DNA from: Chionoecetes opilio
Lineage: Eukaryota; Arthropoda; Malacostraca; Decapoda; Majidae
Direction: 5' to 3'
NCBI GenBank assembly: GCA_016584305.1
Contig: JACEEZ010022614.1
Location: 39,229 to 103,228, forward strand
DNA length: 64,000 nucleotides
A program made the translations under genes and the position numbers. The notes under the pieces are model-generated. The model was not told the origin of the DNA and did not search any database. It saw nothing but the letters and a program-made list of their open reading frames with translations. Of this stretch, positions 43,878 to 55,290 are shown piece by piece. Position 1 is the first letter of the stretch. Each line of letters opens with the position of its first letter.

Positions 43878-45478
43878 CCCATGGAGACCACAGCAGACAC
43901 ACCCAGCTGCTCCACTGTTGACGATGAGGTCCCCTCTGAGGCTGATAATAACATGGGACAGCCTAAGAGTCCTACTGCACATGAAATTTCTGCCGAAACT
44001 CCTGTTGCCAAGTGCCCCGCTCCGAAACTCTGCCCCGCAACCCTAACCCAAACAAAACAAGCCACGGAGATGCCTACACGAGTTCGTCTGAATTTCCCTG
44101 TTGACCTCAACCTCACCCCAACCCGGCAATTTGAGTGGTTTATGGGTCTCCTCAAGCAACACCCAGAGTCTGAAGCCCTGTTCAAAGAAGGCAGAAACAG
44201 GCCCTATATCACACTAAAGAGTGGAGCTGTGGCCACCAAGGTAACTACACAGGGGTTTCAGGATATTACAATGTTACCGGCTGAAACACGTTAGCAACAG
44301 TCCGTTATAATTCATGACGTGCCATCGTACATGAACATAAATTGCCTTCCCACACCAGCCAACTTCCTGTGAATCAAACGCAGGTTTGTAGGCCAAACTG
44401 CACGACCCCAGCTGATTGGAGTCGTCGAGGGGGATGTAATACCTGCGAAGGTGTACATTGAAGGCATTGGAAGGAAAAATATGTGGAGGCATAAGCCTAC
44501 ACGGCGGAGCCTGACATCTGCCGTCATTGCAGCCGCTGGGGCCACCAGGAATGGCGCTGCAAGTCAGCCCCTCGCTGCAGGTACCCAGAACCACAACTCA
44601 ACAGTGTGCCTAACAAAGATACAGGAGGGAGTAAAAATTCCGCCTAGATGCTGCAATTGTGGAGGTGAACACAACGCTCACTCCCACATCTGCCCAGCCA
44701 AGGCCAAGCCACACATGGCCGGGGCACCTGCAACCCAGCCTCAGCAGGGACGCCTTAGGCTGGTGCTTCGCCCTGCCCCACCACCTCAGTACACTGCCTG
44801 GGCACAAGGGGGCGCTTCATCAACCGAGTTCCCCTCCTTGCCAGGAACAACCACCCCAGCCACGACTGCCCCGCCCCTGCCCACCACCTCTCCAGTGCCT
44901 TGCCACACCGCTGCCGCTGCAGTCCGGCCAAAGACCGTCCCTTCATCTCCTGCTACACCAACCAGCGCGAAGGGCATGGATACCCAATACCCGGACTTTC
45001 GATCCCATACCAACATGGTGACAGCCCTGACAGCAACCGTGGCCAAGATCCTCAAGAGGGTTGACCGCCTCGAGGAGCGTGCGGGTGTGTCAGTACCTGC
45101 CGGTGCTGAGCAGTCCAATCCTATCCCCGCACCCGCACACCAGGCTGTAAAGGAGCGATTGACGGAGCCGTCAGCCCCTGCCCCCGCCCTGTCACCCCGG
45201 TCTGGGGAGGAGGAGGAGGATATGGGGGACAGCTCCTGTGACAGCGACACCGGGAGCGAGGGTCAGCCGATGGACTTCATGGACGCCACCCATCAGCCGA
45301 TGGACTGTGAGACCCAGGACAGCCTTATCGGCGAGTACACGCCGCCGCCGCCGTCGCCCATCGCCCTCCCCTCCTCCTCTTCCTGTGCCGCCGGGCTGGC
45401 AGGACATTCACAGGGCCCTGACGGTGCAGGTTACAGCTCTGGCACAGCAGGTGGTTGCAGTGGTGCAAAGGCTGGATA
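43878..45478 (+). pseudogene. jockey-like ORF1 (gag-like) with zinc knuckles
   Basis: M-E-T-T-A-D-T-P-S-C begins the readable part and V-R-L-N-F-P-V-D-L-N-L-T-P follows. After a stop near 44292 and frame changes, a knuckle C-R-H-C-S-R-W-G-H-Q-E-W-R-C (C-x2-C-x4-H-x4-C) lies at 44515-44575. Another Cys/His cluster C-C-N-C-G-G-E-H is at 44650. A Pro/Thr/Ala-rich C-terminal region runs to 45478. ORF1 proteins of jockey elements bind the element RNA. At least three disruptions mean it is dead. Confidence 0.65.
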
Positions 45479-45504
45479 GATGGGACGGACAGCAACAACC
45501 ACAT

Positions 45505-46684
45505 CATGGCCGGTAAGACCTTTCGCACTTTAACCTGGAATATTAACGGTCTGCATGCACGCTTTACTGATCTCCACTCATAATGTCGTCACACACAGAC
45601 CTGACATAATTTCATTGCAGGAAGTTGGGGTGAAAAGGCCAGAGTTGCGGGGTTATGATGCTCACGTTCTAGGTATCGCAGATGGCAGCAGTCGGGGGAT
45701 GGCCACCTTCACCAAACAGGGGACACCATTCACACTTGAAGACGGGGGTGTCACTACGGGCATTGAGTACATTGCTGTCTGCCTACATAGTGGGGGGGAA
45801 AAGATATACTTTGTTAACATGTATGTTCATGCCGGAGCACTAAACATTGCAAATTTTCCAGATTATATTCTTGAGGAGCAATCAGTCATAATGGGGGATT
45901 TTAATGCTAAACAAGGTTTAGGTAGTCACCGCACCACCAATGCTAATGGGGTTAGGTGGAAAGCTTTTCTTGATGCCACAGATACTGCTGTTCTCACGGT
46001 GGAAAATATCCCCACACATGTCCAGGGAGGCAGGTTAGATTATGTAGTACTTCTTAACATGCCAACATTTACTGCCGAGACTTCCCTTAACAGGTATCTG
46101 CTGAGTGACCACTTTGCCCTGGAGACGAACATCCCCTTCCATCCCACTACCACGGTGCCCAGGAAGCGACTGGCTGCGCCCTCTGCCCGGATGCCACGGC
46201 TCCTAGCCCATGTGGAGGCCTGGTACTCCACCGCGAGGGGAACCTTCACCACCGCAGCCGCGCTATACCAAGGACTCGTTACCACTATCACGGAGTTCGT
46301 CACATCCAGCGGCAGGGCTCCTCGGCAGCCCCCTAACCGCAGCTCTCGGATATACGCCAAAGACCCGGTCATTGTTAACTGCCAACAGACACGTACTTGC
46401 CACGTACCAGAGACGCTGGCAACAGGACCCTGGCGACCATGATGCCAGAGAAGCCATGCTTACTGTGGCCCGGCACCTTACGGACCTCAGACAGCAGGTG
46501 CGGTCACAGCACTGGAACGACTTCCTCTCCTCTGTACGCAGGACTCACGGTCCCTACAGGATGTCATGTCAATAGAGCCAGAGGTAAGGGCAGACGCCAG
46601 ACGGGCGATCCTGACCCCGCCGGCAGAGCACAAGAGCTGCTTCTCCAGTGGAAAGGAGCCGCTTCCCTTTCTGAGCTTCCCGTC
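45505..46684 (+). pseudogene. jockey-like ORF2: APE endonuclease and RT linker
   Basis: M-A-G-K-T-F-R-T-L-T-W-N-I-N-G-L starts the endonuclease. After a frame change come D-I-I-S-L-Q-E-V-G, V-I-M-G-D-F-N-A, G-R-L-D-Y-V-V and L-L-S-D-H-F-A-L-E, the catalytic and metal-binding motifs of APE endonucleases. These nick the target DNA. A helical linker then runs to 46684, where the gypsy LTR begins, so the reverse transcriptase is missing here. Frame changes near 45585 and 46330 add to the damage. Confidence 0.75.
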
Positions 46685-46877
46685 TGTTGCAACTTGGGCA
46701 AGATAAGGCCAAATAAACGCCAGACTGCTGGCTTGTTCTTTATTGTCCGATGCCGCCAAAAACATAAACCTTTTACATTAACAATGCGGTATAGATGCTC
46801 AGACAAACAAAAGAGAATCAACGAACGGAATATAACCCAATACGTGTTTTCCTAATCAAGGTTTCCAATACCCAACA
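46685..46877 (-). mobile_element. 3' LTR of the gypsy element
   Basis: On the minus strand it starts TGTTGGGTATTGG and ends AAGTTGCAACA, with TGTTG/CAACA ends, 193 bp. It is preceded by a polypurine tract AAGGGGGAGAAG. An AATAAA-type signal (GACAATAAAG) lies within. Confidence 0.75.
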
Positions 46878-46900
46878 CTTCTCCCCCTTAATTTTTTTTC
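46878..46900 (-). promoter_or_regulatory. polypurine tract
   Basis: TTAAGGGGGAGAAG directly precedes the LTR on the minus strand, the expected plus-strand DNA primer of an LTR element. Confidence 0.7.
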
Positions 46901-47048
46901 AATGAAGAAGCAACCATTATCCTTCAAACTCAACTTATTACGGGGTGGTTAGAAAACTAAACATAGCCATTGGAAACAAATAAAACTTATGTCAAGTAAT
47001 CCTGAATACACATATAAAAACAAAATAAAACTACATAATCATTACACT

Positions 47049-48420
47049 TCAAAGATTGAGCCGATCTGGAGGATTCACAGTTCTTCCCGATCGCCTCAGA
47101 ACAGGAGTCTGAGGGAGTGACACCCTATCTGGGGACTTGAAATCATCTTTTGCCTGATTCACTAGCTGATCATCAGGGAAATCGTTTACATCTACTACTT
47201 CATGGCTAGAATTCTCCCCAGGGCACCACCCTGCAGCACCTGTGTCATCCACCTTTACCGGAAAACTACATCCTCTATTTGGTACCTTAGTGCTATAAGC
47301 CTCCACATCATTCTCTTGACCTGGAGCGACTAAATACCGGTGCATGATTTGGTCTGCATGCCTCTTCCAAACTATGTTACCAAAATCTTGTACACAAACC
47401 TTGTAATTCCTTAATCCTAGCACCTCCACAACTTCTTCCTTTACCCAAGCATCTCCTATTCCATAGTTCTTCACAAAGACAGCATCACCAACCTTGAAGA
47501 GTTTTCTTTCATCACAGAAAATCTTATCCCTCAGCTGAACTAATGTTTTGTCTTTTGATGGCGCTTGCAAAGACTGTATAGAGTAGTCTATGGCGCTTGC
47601 TTAACTGACTCAATGGTTATCTTAAATTTTCTGTTAAACACCAACTCAGCTGGTGACTTGCCAGTTGCTGAGTGGATTGTCTTTCTCTAATTATACAGAA
47701 ATCTACAGACTCTAGTATCTAAGCTGTCGTTACGGAATTTCCTCAATCCTGCCTTCAAGGTTTGTACTGCTCTTTCAGCCTGTCCATTAGATGATATGGA
47801 GCAGAGGTTACATGCTTGACACCATTCTTCTTAAAAAAAATGCTGCATCTCTTGGGATACAAAATAAGGAGCATTGTCTGAGACAATTACATCAGGCAAT
47901 CCAAAATTACAAAATGACTTCCTAAGCAACTCAATGGTAGCAGTAGAAGTTATAGCTACCAACTCAGCTGGTGACTTGCCAGTTGCTGAGTGGATTGTCT
48001 TTCTCTAATTATACAGAAATCTACAGACTCTAGTATCTAAGCTGTCGTTACGGAATTTCCTCAATCCTTCCTTCAAGGTTTGTACTGCTCTTTCAGCCTG
48101 TCCATTAGATGAAGGGTTATATGGAGCAGAAGTTACATGCTTGACACCATTCTTCTTAAAAGAAATGCTGCATCTCTTGGGATACAAAATAAGGAGCATT
48201 GTCTGAGACAATTACATGAGGCAATCCAAAATTACAAAATGACTTCCTAAGCAACTCAATAGTAGCAGTAGAAGTTATGGAATTAGTTACATGAACATCC
48301 AGGAATTTTGTTAAAGAATCTACTATCACAAGAAAATACTTATTGTCCAGGGGACCAGCATAATCTATATGTAGCCTAGACCATGGTGAACCTGCACTGG
48401 GCCAGGAAAGAACTGGCTTG
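47049..48420 (-). pseudogene. gypsy integrase core and C-terminus
   Basis: Catalytic motifs are I-D-Y-A-G at about 48365, V-S-D-N-A-P at about 48205 and N-G-Q-A-E-R-A-V at about 48090. They match the D, D and E of retroelement integrases. A 318-bp tandem duplication (47640-48278) repeats the last part of the core. The C-terminal domain (47049-47570) has V-W-K-R-H-A-D-Q-I and ends R-R-S-G-R-T-V-N-P-P-D-R-L-N-L. Frame breaks occur around the duplication and near 48420. Confidence 0.75.
47640..48278 (-). repeat. 318-bp tandem duplication in integrase
   Basis: ACCAACTCAGCTGGTGACTT occurs at 47640 and again at 47958. The two units are about 97% identical, with a small deletion near 47796 in the first unit. 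Confidence 0.9.
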
Positions 48421-49222
48421 GCTGAGGCACTGAAATTCTTGAAACAAATATCACAACATTTATAGTTACTTCCTCAATATCTTGATCCATTCTTGGCCAC
48501 CAAACCCAATTTCTTGCCTCAGCTTTCATAGCATTGGTGCCATTATGACCAACATGCAAATGTTCAAGTACCTTGCAACGAAGATCCACTGGTACTAGCA
48601 CTCTATTCCGATACAGAATAACATCATCATACAGGCTCAGGTCAGATTTCACTGTGGCATAATCCACTAATAGAGGCTTAATTTCATTACTCCAACCAAA
48701 CCTTAGACAACTCATCAACTGACTAAGCACTGGGTCCCTCTTGGTCAGGTTTCTGATGGCATGGAAAGAAATATCCTCAAAATCCAGTGATTCTACGAAT
48801 TTTACATACTCTGCAGGAATACTGGACTCAAAATCCTCCTCAACTGGTACTACTCTACTTAAGGCGTCGGCCACTACATTGTCCTTCCCTGTCTTGTGCA
48901 CTAGATCATAATCATACTGGGACAACAACAGTGCCTATCGCTGTATTCTAGAATTTGCATTGCTAGGAACAGGCCTTCCTTTTCCGAACAGTTCAATTAA
49001 GGGCTTATGGTCTGCCCTAGCAATAAAATGTCTTCCAAGCAAAAAATACCTAAACCTTTTAAGAGCAAACACTAGAGTCAGACCTTCCCTATCAATTTGA
49101 GCATAATTCTTCTCAGCTGATGACAACTTTTTGCTAGCAAAAAACACTGGCTTCTCTATACCCTGTTTGTTCTGTAAGAGAACACAACCCACACCTGCAG
49201 GAGATGCATCCACTTCCACAAT
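48365..49222 (-). pseudogene. gypsy RNase H and integrase zinc domain
   Basis: RNase H motifs are V-E-V-D-A-S-P-A-G-V-G, D-R-E-G-L-T-L-V and A-R-A-D-H-K-P-L. A stop or frame break lies at about 48930. The integrase zinc domain H-L-H-V-G-H-N-G-T-N-A-M-K follows, with V-W-W-P-R-M-D. It continues into the catalytic core after a frame change near 48465. Confidence 0.75.
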
Positions 49223-49862
49223 AGACAAGAACACTGAGCTCGATTTGCCATCTGGTGGCCGTCTGGGAACTTCCCGGCACCTCAGAATGTCGGGTCTCGG
49301 GGGTGTCGGGCTTGACTTATTTTCCATTATTCCCTACCAAACCAGCTACAATTAAGTGTTGCCATGGTCAACATAGGCTTATGCAAAATGAAAATATACG
49401 AGTTTTACATTATTCATGGCGTTATAACGAGGATTGTTGGCAAAATAGAAGCATTCGACCACAGGTGTCCTACAACATTCTACTAAGTACTGTATAGGAA
49501 TGCTTCAAGGCGGGTGTATGGGTAAAGATTACCTTCTCTTTGCATACATGGAGGTAATATTTACCCATACACCCGCCTTGAAGCATTCCTTTACAGTATT
49601 TAGTAGAATGTTGTAGGACACCTGTGGTCGAATGCTTCTATTTTGCCAACAATCCTCGTTATAACGCCATGAATAATGTAAAACTCGTATATTTTAATTT
49701 TGCATAAGCCTATGTTGACCATGACAACACTTAATTGTAGCTGGTTTGGTAGGGAATAATGGAAAATAAGTCAAGCCCGACACCCCGAGACCCGACATTC
49801 TGAGGTGCCGGGAAGTTCCCAGACGGCCACCAGATGGCAGATCGAGCTCAGTGTTCTTGTCT
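49223..49862. mobile_element. fold-back element, copy 2 (complete palindrome)
   Basis: Ends AGACAAGAACACTGAGCTCG and CGAGCTCAGTGTTCTTGTCT lie between AT dinucleotides (49221-49222, 49863-49864), so the probable duplication is AT. The whole 640 bp is a near-perfect palindrome centred at about 49543. It sits at S-S-L-I / V-E-V-D in the gypsy RNase H and is non-coding. Confidence 0.85.
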
Positions 49863-49864
49863 AT

Positions 49865-50716
49865 TAAGGAAGATTCTCCATCGAAGCTAGTTAACAGTGT
49901 AGAATACCTCAAATCATCCTTGATACTCTGGAAAGCTCTCTCCTCCACATCAGTCCATCTAAATTTAGCTCCCTTCTTCAATAAATCATACAATGGTGAC
50001 AACTTGGATGAAAAATTCTTAACAAACTTACCATAGTAGGTAATCATGCCTAGAAAGGAGTGCACTTCGGCTGCACAAGTTGGAGCAGGAGAATTCACAA
50101 TAGCTTTTAATTTCTCAGGGAAAGGCGTGATTCCTTCACCTGAGATATGGTAGCCTAGGTAATCCATGAACCTTGCATGCAATACTGATTTACTCTTATT
50201 AATATTGACATTATGGTCTTGTAGAATCTGGAGTACCTTCAGTAGTCTCTCATCGTGCTCATCTTTATTTTCACCACAAATTATATTATCTAAGTAGGCG
50301 GCTACACCTTCCATCTGTGCAAACAACTGTGATACAAACTTCTGAAAAATCCCTGGCGATGGTGAAAGACCAAAAGGTAATCTTTTGTATCTAAATAGTC
50401 CATTAAGAGTGTTCAATCAATCAACCATTGGGGGCATACGCCGGGGGGCGCGTCGCCTCGCCCACCCTACGACGCCACTCCCGGGGGTCACCACGCGCGA
50501 GTTCCCATGCAGGCTCCTTTCCCATACCAAGCAGCTCTCGACAAGAAACATCAACTTGCCCCAGCCACGAGCCTTGTGGGCGCCCCCTTGGCCTCCTCCA
50601 CGCCGGGTGTTAATCACCAAAAACTCCTGACTTTTCTCATCCACTGGTATTTGCAAGTAAGCATTGTGAAGATCAACTTTAGAAAACACCTTATATTTAC
50701 CAATCACTGACAGCAA
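49865..50716 (-). pseudogene. gypsy reverse transcriptase
   Basis: Motifs in order are V-F-S-K-V-D-L-H-N-A-Y at about 50685, R-L-P-F-G-L-S at about 50375, and A-Y-L-D-N-I-I at about 50300. The last should be Y-x-D-D; the second catalytic Asp is Asn here, so the enzyme would be inactive. An RTE fragment splits V-I-N-T from L-N-G-L. H-D-N-V-N-I-N-K-S-K and S-F-L-G-M follow, leading to RNase H. Confidence 0.8.
50414..50606 (-). mobile_element. 193-bp RTE 3'-end insertion
   Basis: Flanked by GTGTT at 50409-50413 and 50607-50611, a 5-bp duplication. It matches the 3' end of 7556-8330 and ends in GATTGATT. It is severely 5'-truncated, as is usual for non-LTR insertions. Confidence 0.9.
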
Positions 50717-50836
50717 TTCTTCAATCTTTGGTATTGGATATCTGTCACATTGAATTTAATTTGTTAAGCTCCTTAAAATCTCCACAAAACCGTATTGTTT
50801 TTTTGTCAGCCTTCAACACTGGCACAGTGGGTGCCA

Positions 50837-51400
50837 CTATTCACTACAAGAAACAGGCTCAAGTACATCTTCTTCTACAAGCTTATCTATAGCATCTTCG
50901 ACCATCTGTCTGTAATAATAGGGAACAGTCCGGGCTTTTACAAACCTTGGAGAAGCATCTGGCTTGACATGAATCTTTGCTACGATGTTGGAGATGGGCT
51001 TGCCATTATCAACACAATACTTATCCAATAAACTTTCTGTATCTACAATCTGATTTACTCTGGAACTTTCATCTAGTCCAGCTAGAGAAATGCCAACCTT
51101 ACTCATGAGGTCCTTGCCACACAAATTGTTATTTGAGGAATCTACAACATAGAAGGAATGGACACTCTCCCAACCATTATATCTGACTGATGTAGCTGTC
51201 TTACCATTCACTTGAATAGCAGAGTTATCATAAGCATTTAATCTTTTCCTGGATGGCTCAACCCGAAGCTGTAACAATTTAACCAAGTGACGGGACAAGG
51301 TAGAAACAGATGCACCAGTGTCAATCTCAAAGGGTACTGGTCTTCCATTTATCTCAAAATTGAATCCTCTGCCTTCACTGCATATATTTGTTCCCTCACT
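50837..51400 (-). pseudogene. gypsy protease and RT N-terminal linker
   Basis: F-E-I-D-T-G-A-S-V-S at about 51325 is the aspartic protease active site (D-T-G-A-S), with L-C-G-K-D-L-M further on. The frame proceeds to D-K-L-V-E-E-D-V-L-E-P-V just before the reverse transcriptase, then breaks at about 50837. Confidence 0.75.
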
Positions 51401-51559
51401 GATGACAAATTACCATCTCCTTTTTCTTCTGTACTAGCCTGCTCGTCTGGTTCACCCAAAACCTTAACATACTGTGACTGCCATTTCCTCTTCTGGAACT
51501 CACTGTTAGCTCCTGGTCTACCTTGACTTCTATCATCACCTGGGCCTTCCTAGCTTCAT

Positions 51560-53616
51560 CATCGCAGTACAAACTCGTTTCAAGTGCCCCTTCTTCTTAC
51601 ATCTATTACATGTTTTCGTTAAAGTAATCGTCCAGACCATTTCATCATTCCTGATTTAATGCAATCAAAGTATAGCCATTAACGAGTATATCAACAATAC
51701 GTCGTCACTTTTTGTATCCAGTCAGCCGTTTTTAAATAATCCGCAATCAAAATCTGCAAATTCCCCGAGTTTTCAAAACGCTCTCAAGGTTTGCAGACGC
51801 TCAGGCTCAGGCTCGGTGACGCACCATCAGGGAGGCTCATCTTCCCGCGCTGATCAGAGAGACACGTAAACACAGGGATAAATACAGGGTGTAACACGAG
51901 TTTATGCAAATGTTGATACAGGAGATAGACCGAATTATTCTAAGAACAAAATGCTCTATACCCATATGCTTTCTGAAGCTTCCTTTACGTGACATGGAGT
52001 GAGAAAGAATTACCGCGGCCGTCATGTAACTCACGGCTAGCGGGAGGCAGGAGGTATGAGATGTGCACTCGCGCGTATGTCCCCCGGTGAAATTATGAAT
52101 TATTTAATCATAATTTCTACTAGTTATGGACAATTACAGTATCTTATAAGTTTTAACTACACAATCGATATTAATAAACGGCTGTTATTTACCAAATAAG
52201 CAGTACATGAGAACAGCAGGGCTGTCATAAGCAATAATGTCAAGGGCTACTTGGCATTATGTCGGCGAGGGGGAGGCAAGGTGGGTAGGGATGGGTGCCG
52301 TGCGAGGCTACATCAGCTGTGTCCCTCCTTCTCCCGCCCAGATTAGCGACAGTGTTTAGTTTGAGAGAGTTAAAATCATGACTTATTTAGTATCAATTTG
52401 AGAGAAATAAGCTGTAGACAGTGTTGTACGCTTACGGTAATGTGAAGTATTATTCTGGATATGGGGCTGAATAATCCCCATATCCAGAACCCCATATCCA
52501 GAATAATACTTCACATTACCGTAAGCGTACAACACTGTCTACAGCTTATTTCTCTCAAATTGATACTAAATAAGTCATGATTTTAACTCTCTCAAACTAA
52601 ACACTGTCGCTAATCTGGGCGGGAGAAGGAGGGACACAGCTGATGTAGCCTCGCACGGCACCCATCCCTACCCACCTTGCCTCCCCCTCGCCGACATAAT
52701 GCCAAGTAGCCCTTGACATTATTGCTTATGACAGCCCTGCTGTTCTCATGTACTGCTTATTTGGTAAATAACAGCCGTTTATTAATATCGATTGTGTAGT
52801 TAAAACTTATAAGATACTGTAATTGTCCATAACTAGTAGAAATTATGATTAAATAATTCATAATTTCACCGGGGGACATACGCGCGAGTGCACATCTCAT
52901 ACCTCCTGCCAAGATAAAGAGACAGATAAAGAAAGATAAAGAGACACCTGTTAATCCACCTCGTACTCGGGCTCAAACATATAGGATCCCATGACAATCT
53001 GAGGTTCGTTTTCCTCATAGTATACGCGACCAGCGTCATTTCTTTCGGTGTCAGATTGAGCATCGTACTCTAAATCTGTCACGGCGACAGATTCACTGTC
53101 TGACACCGAAGTACAATCGCTCATCATAACATTTGCCGACAGGTGCCAGACAGAGTGTCTGCGGGCGTCCCTGTTCTGACGTCATCAATAACAGTCGTAG
53201 CCCTGTTGGAGGGAAGATTTTTTTTTTCGCGCGCTTTTTACAAAAGTCGTGTTTTTACGGAAATAAGGCCTGGAAATCAATTATTTTTGGTGGATTAGGT
53301 GTTTTGAATGTATATTCAACATAATTCGGCAAAAAAAAAAATGGGTCTGGACGACTACTTTAAGTCCTTAAACCGACACTTATCACTGGCATGAGGAAAA
53401 TCACAATGCCTACTGCTGTTCTTCCTCGATCCGACACTGAATGCTTTCATGGGAACTGTTTCACTCCTTTCACTCACAAAAGCCTTCTCTAGGGTAAGGA
53501 TCCTTTCTATAATCTTAATTAGCAGAAGTCATCTTCTGCAAGTCTATATTTTCTGCAACTAAATTTGGAAAATATACTTCATGCTCAACAGCCATAAACA
53601 ACTGATCCCTAACCCG
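51560..53616 (-). pseudogene. gypsy gag nucleocapsid end, split by TTAA element 3
   Basis: Upstream of the insertion, 53364-53616 encodes a partly frame-shifted gag segment with H-C-D-F-P-H. Downstream, 51560-51618 gives C-N-R-C-K-K-K-G-H-L-K-R-V-C, a C-x2-C-x4-H-x4-C knuckle. Joining across the TTAA keeps the frame. A stop after this links loosely to the protease region. Confidence 0.65.
51623..53359 (-). mobile_element. TTAA-flanked DNA transposon, copy 3
   Basis: TTAA lies at 51619-51622 and 53360-53363. Terminal repeats carry one mismatch. The ends match copy 2 in reverse, including its small acidic frame (52955-53124, minus). The centre is a large palindrome (52048-52912) with arms of about 425 bp around CCCCATATCCAGAA. 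Confidence 0.9.
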
Positions 53617-53639
53617 TTGATCAAATGGACCCTACCCAT

Positions 53640-54095
53640 AACTACGTCACGGTTTGTTTACATCGGTGCATTGTGGGGATAAGGCGGGGTCGCCGCGGGT
53701 GGACCTACGAAGGGAAAACTACGGCGATGGAAGAATTTAGAGTTATTTTGCGCGAAATTGATATTCCAGGTGCTATATTACTGTGCTCTGTTCTCGCTGA
53801 CAACACTATAGAGAAGACCTGAGGCAATGGCTGGTGTGCAGAGGCTTCTAAACCAAGAAAACAGAGTCATAACAGAGCCTCGTCAAAAGGTAAGCAACTG
53901 GTAGGTACGTAATGTGTCCCTACCACTTGCTTACTTTTTAATGAGACTTTGCTGTGACTGTTTTCCTGGTTTAGAAGCCTTCACACATCAACCATCACCT
54001 CAGGTCTTCTCTATGTTGTCAGCGAGCACGGAACTATAGCACCTGGAATATCAATTTCGCCCAAAACAACTCGAATTTTTTTCATCGTCGTAGTC
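53640..54095. repeat. palindrome with a SAP-like half gene in each arm
   Basis: Arms (about 53745-53915 and 53925-54092) are near-perfect inverted copies. Reading inward, M-E-E-F-R-V-I-L-R-E-I-D starts at 53727. In an overlapping frame D-L-R-Q-W-L-V-C-R-G-F appears, resembling the L-R-x-W-L-x-C-R-G core of SAP-type DNA-binding helices. A GTAAG donor-like site sits just before the centre. Short and broken; identity tentative. Confidence 0.4.
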
Positions 54096-54195
54096 TTCTC
54101 TTTGTAGGCTGTACATATTCATGGTTATGATAGTATTAAAATACCTTATTAATTGAGTTCCTTTTGTTGTCTTTCCTCATAATAAGTAGTGCTAC

Positions 54196-54838
54196 ATCAT
54201 CTCAGCAAACACAAAGACGGAGGGCCTCCGGAGGCCCTCCGTATGTCTTATCGGCGGCCTGACGGAAGTGTACGACGTATGGCCGCTGGGAATTTGCTCA
54301 GAGGCTCACCGGCGGGCCGCTCCCAGCGGCCCGCCGTAGGGCATATGACCATTTGCCGCTGTTATATTAACTGATTGAGGAATATTTATGGTTATACTTT
54401 CTAAGTATATTGCAGATATAGTAATGTTTTAAGGGGGTGTTGCACAACCCATTAGCCGATTAATAGACTAATGGGCTGTTCAACACTTATAAAAACATTA
54501 CTATATAATGCAATATGCTTAGAAAATTTAACCAGAAATATTCCTGTGTCGTTATCCAGTAATACGATGAAAAGGAGATTGCTAGGATCATAATTGCTAC
54601 GGACATTGTTTATTTCATAAGTACAAAAACATTTTCGTTATTGAGTTTACATGCTGGTGTACGTGGAACACTGAACGGCGTGAACAGCTATGTAGAAGGA
54701 TATAGGTTGCGGCGAACAACATAACAACATCCACCCACTCGTGCGTTTTCCAAGTAACTGATTATTTTCACTCAGACACAGCGCCAGGCGCCGTCAAGGA
54801 ATTCCTAAAAAAACGTGTCGTACTGCAATTATTTATAG
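54196..54838 (-). mobile_element. CCCAGC element, third copy (truncated)
   Basis: CAGCAAACACAAAGACGG opens the copy, which then follows 22402-23040 closely, including the hairpin. It breaks off at 54838 where a different sequence (GGCGAATTTTGG) begins. Confidence 0.85.
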
Positions 54839-54963
54839 GCGAATTTTGGTGAAGAAGCCGTAAGAAACCTTCTTGCAGCTTGCGTTTTCTGTTATGGCGA
54901 GGCACTTTTAAGAAGCTGGCTTCTTACGGATTGGCCCAGCTGGTCAAGCCGTAAGAAGCCATA

Positions 54964-55290
54964 AAGCGGGTATCACACGAGGCGTTTCGTCGGACTGTTT
55001 CGTCGAACCAAACATGCATTTGGCTGGACCTGTTCGTCGAACACTGACAAAACCCTATCACACGGTTGGGCCAACCGCTTACCCAACAATAACAAACAAA
55101 GATGAAACGATGACAGCGAGAGGCGCGGAGATTTGTTAATGTATTAACTTTAGGGGCATATATATACGTAGCTACTGGTGATGAAAAGGGAGGAGGTGAT
55201 TGTTAGAAGAGAACAGCGATCGATGAAGACGCGTTCATGTAAGCTAAATGGGTTATAGTGGACGAGAACTGCGCACCGGTTAGGTTAATA
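54964..55290 (+). repeat. direct repeat with TCACACGAGGCGTTTCGTCG, first copy
   Basis: It starts AGCGGGTATCACACGAGG and ends near GGACGAGAACTGCGC. It matches 57413-57735 at about 93%. TTCGTCGAAC motifs repeat inside. It is probably the left end of a MITE family. Confidence 0.75.

Larger units (their letters stand above)
46685..53616 (-). mobile_element. Ty3/gypsy retrotransposon, 5'-truncated, with three insertions
   Basis: On the minus strand the order is gag knuckle, protease, reverse transcriptase, RNase H, integrase, polypurine tract, 3' LTR. The 5' LTR and most of gag are lost at 53616. It is inserted in the jockey-like ORF2. Insertions inside it are a TTAA element (51623-53359), an RTE fragment (50414-50606) and a fold-back (49223-49862). 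The flanking bases of each rejoin the coding frame. Confidence 0.85.

Noticed and set aside
43877..43890. Perfect 8-bp hAT duplication
   Set aside because: Only 6 of 8 bases match (CATATGGA versus CCCATGGA), so it is reported as decayed rather than exact.
44755..45528. Minus-strand frames up to 154 codons
   Set aside because: Antisense to the GC-rich, Pro/Ala-rich ORF1 C-terminus.
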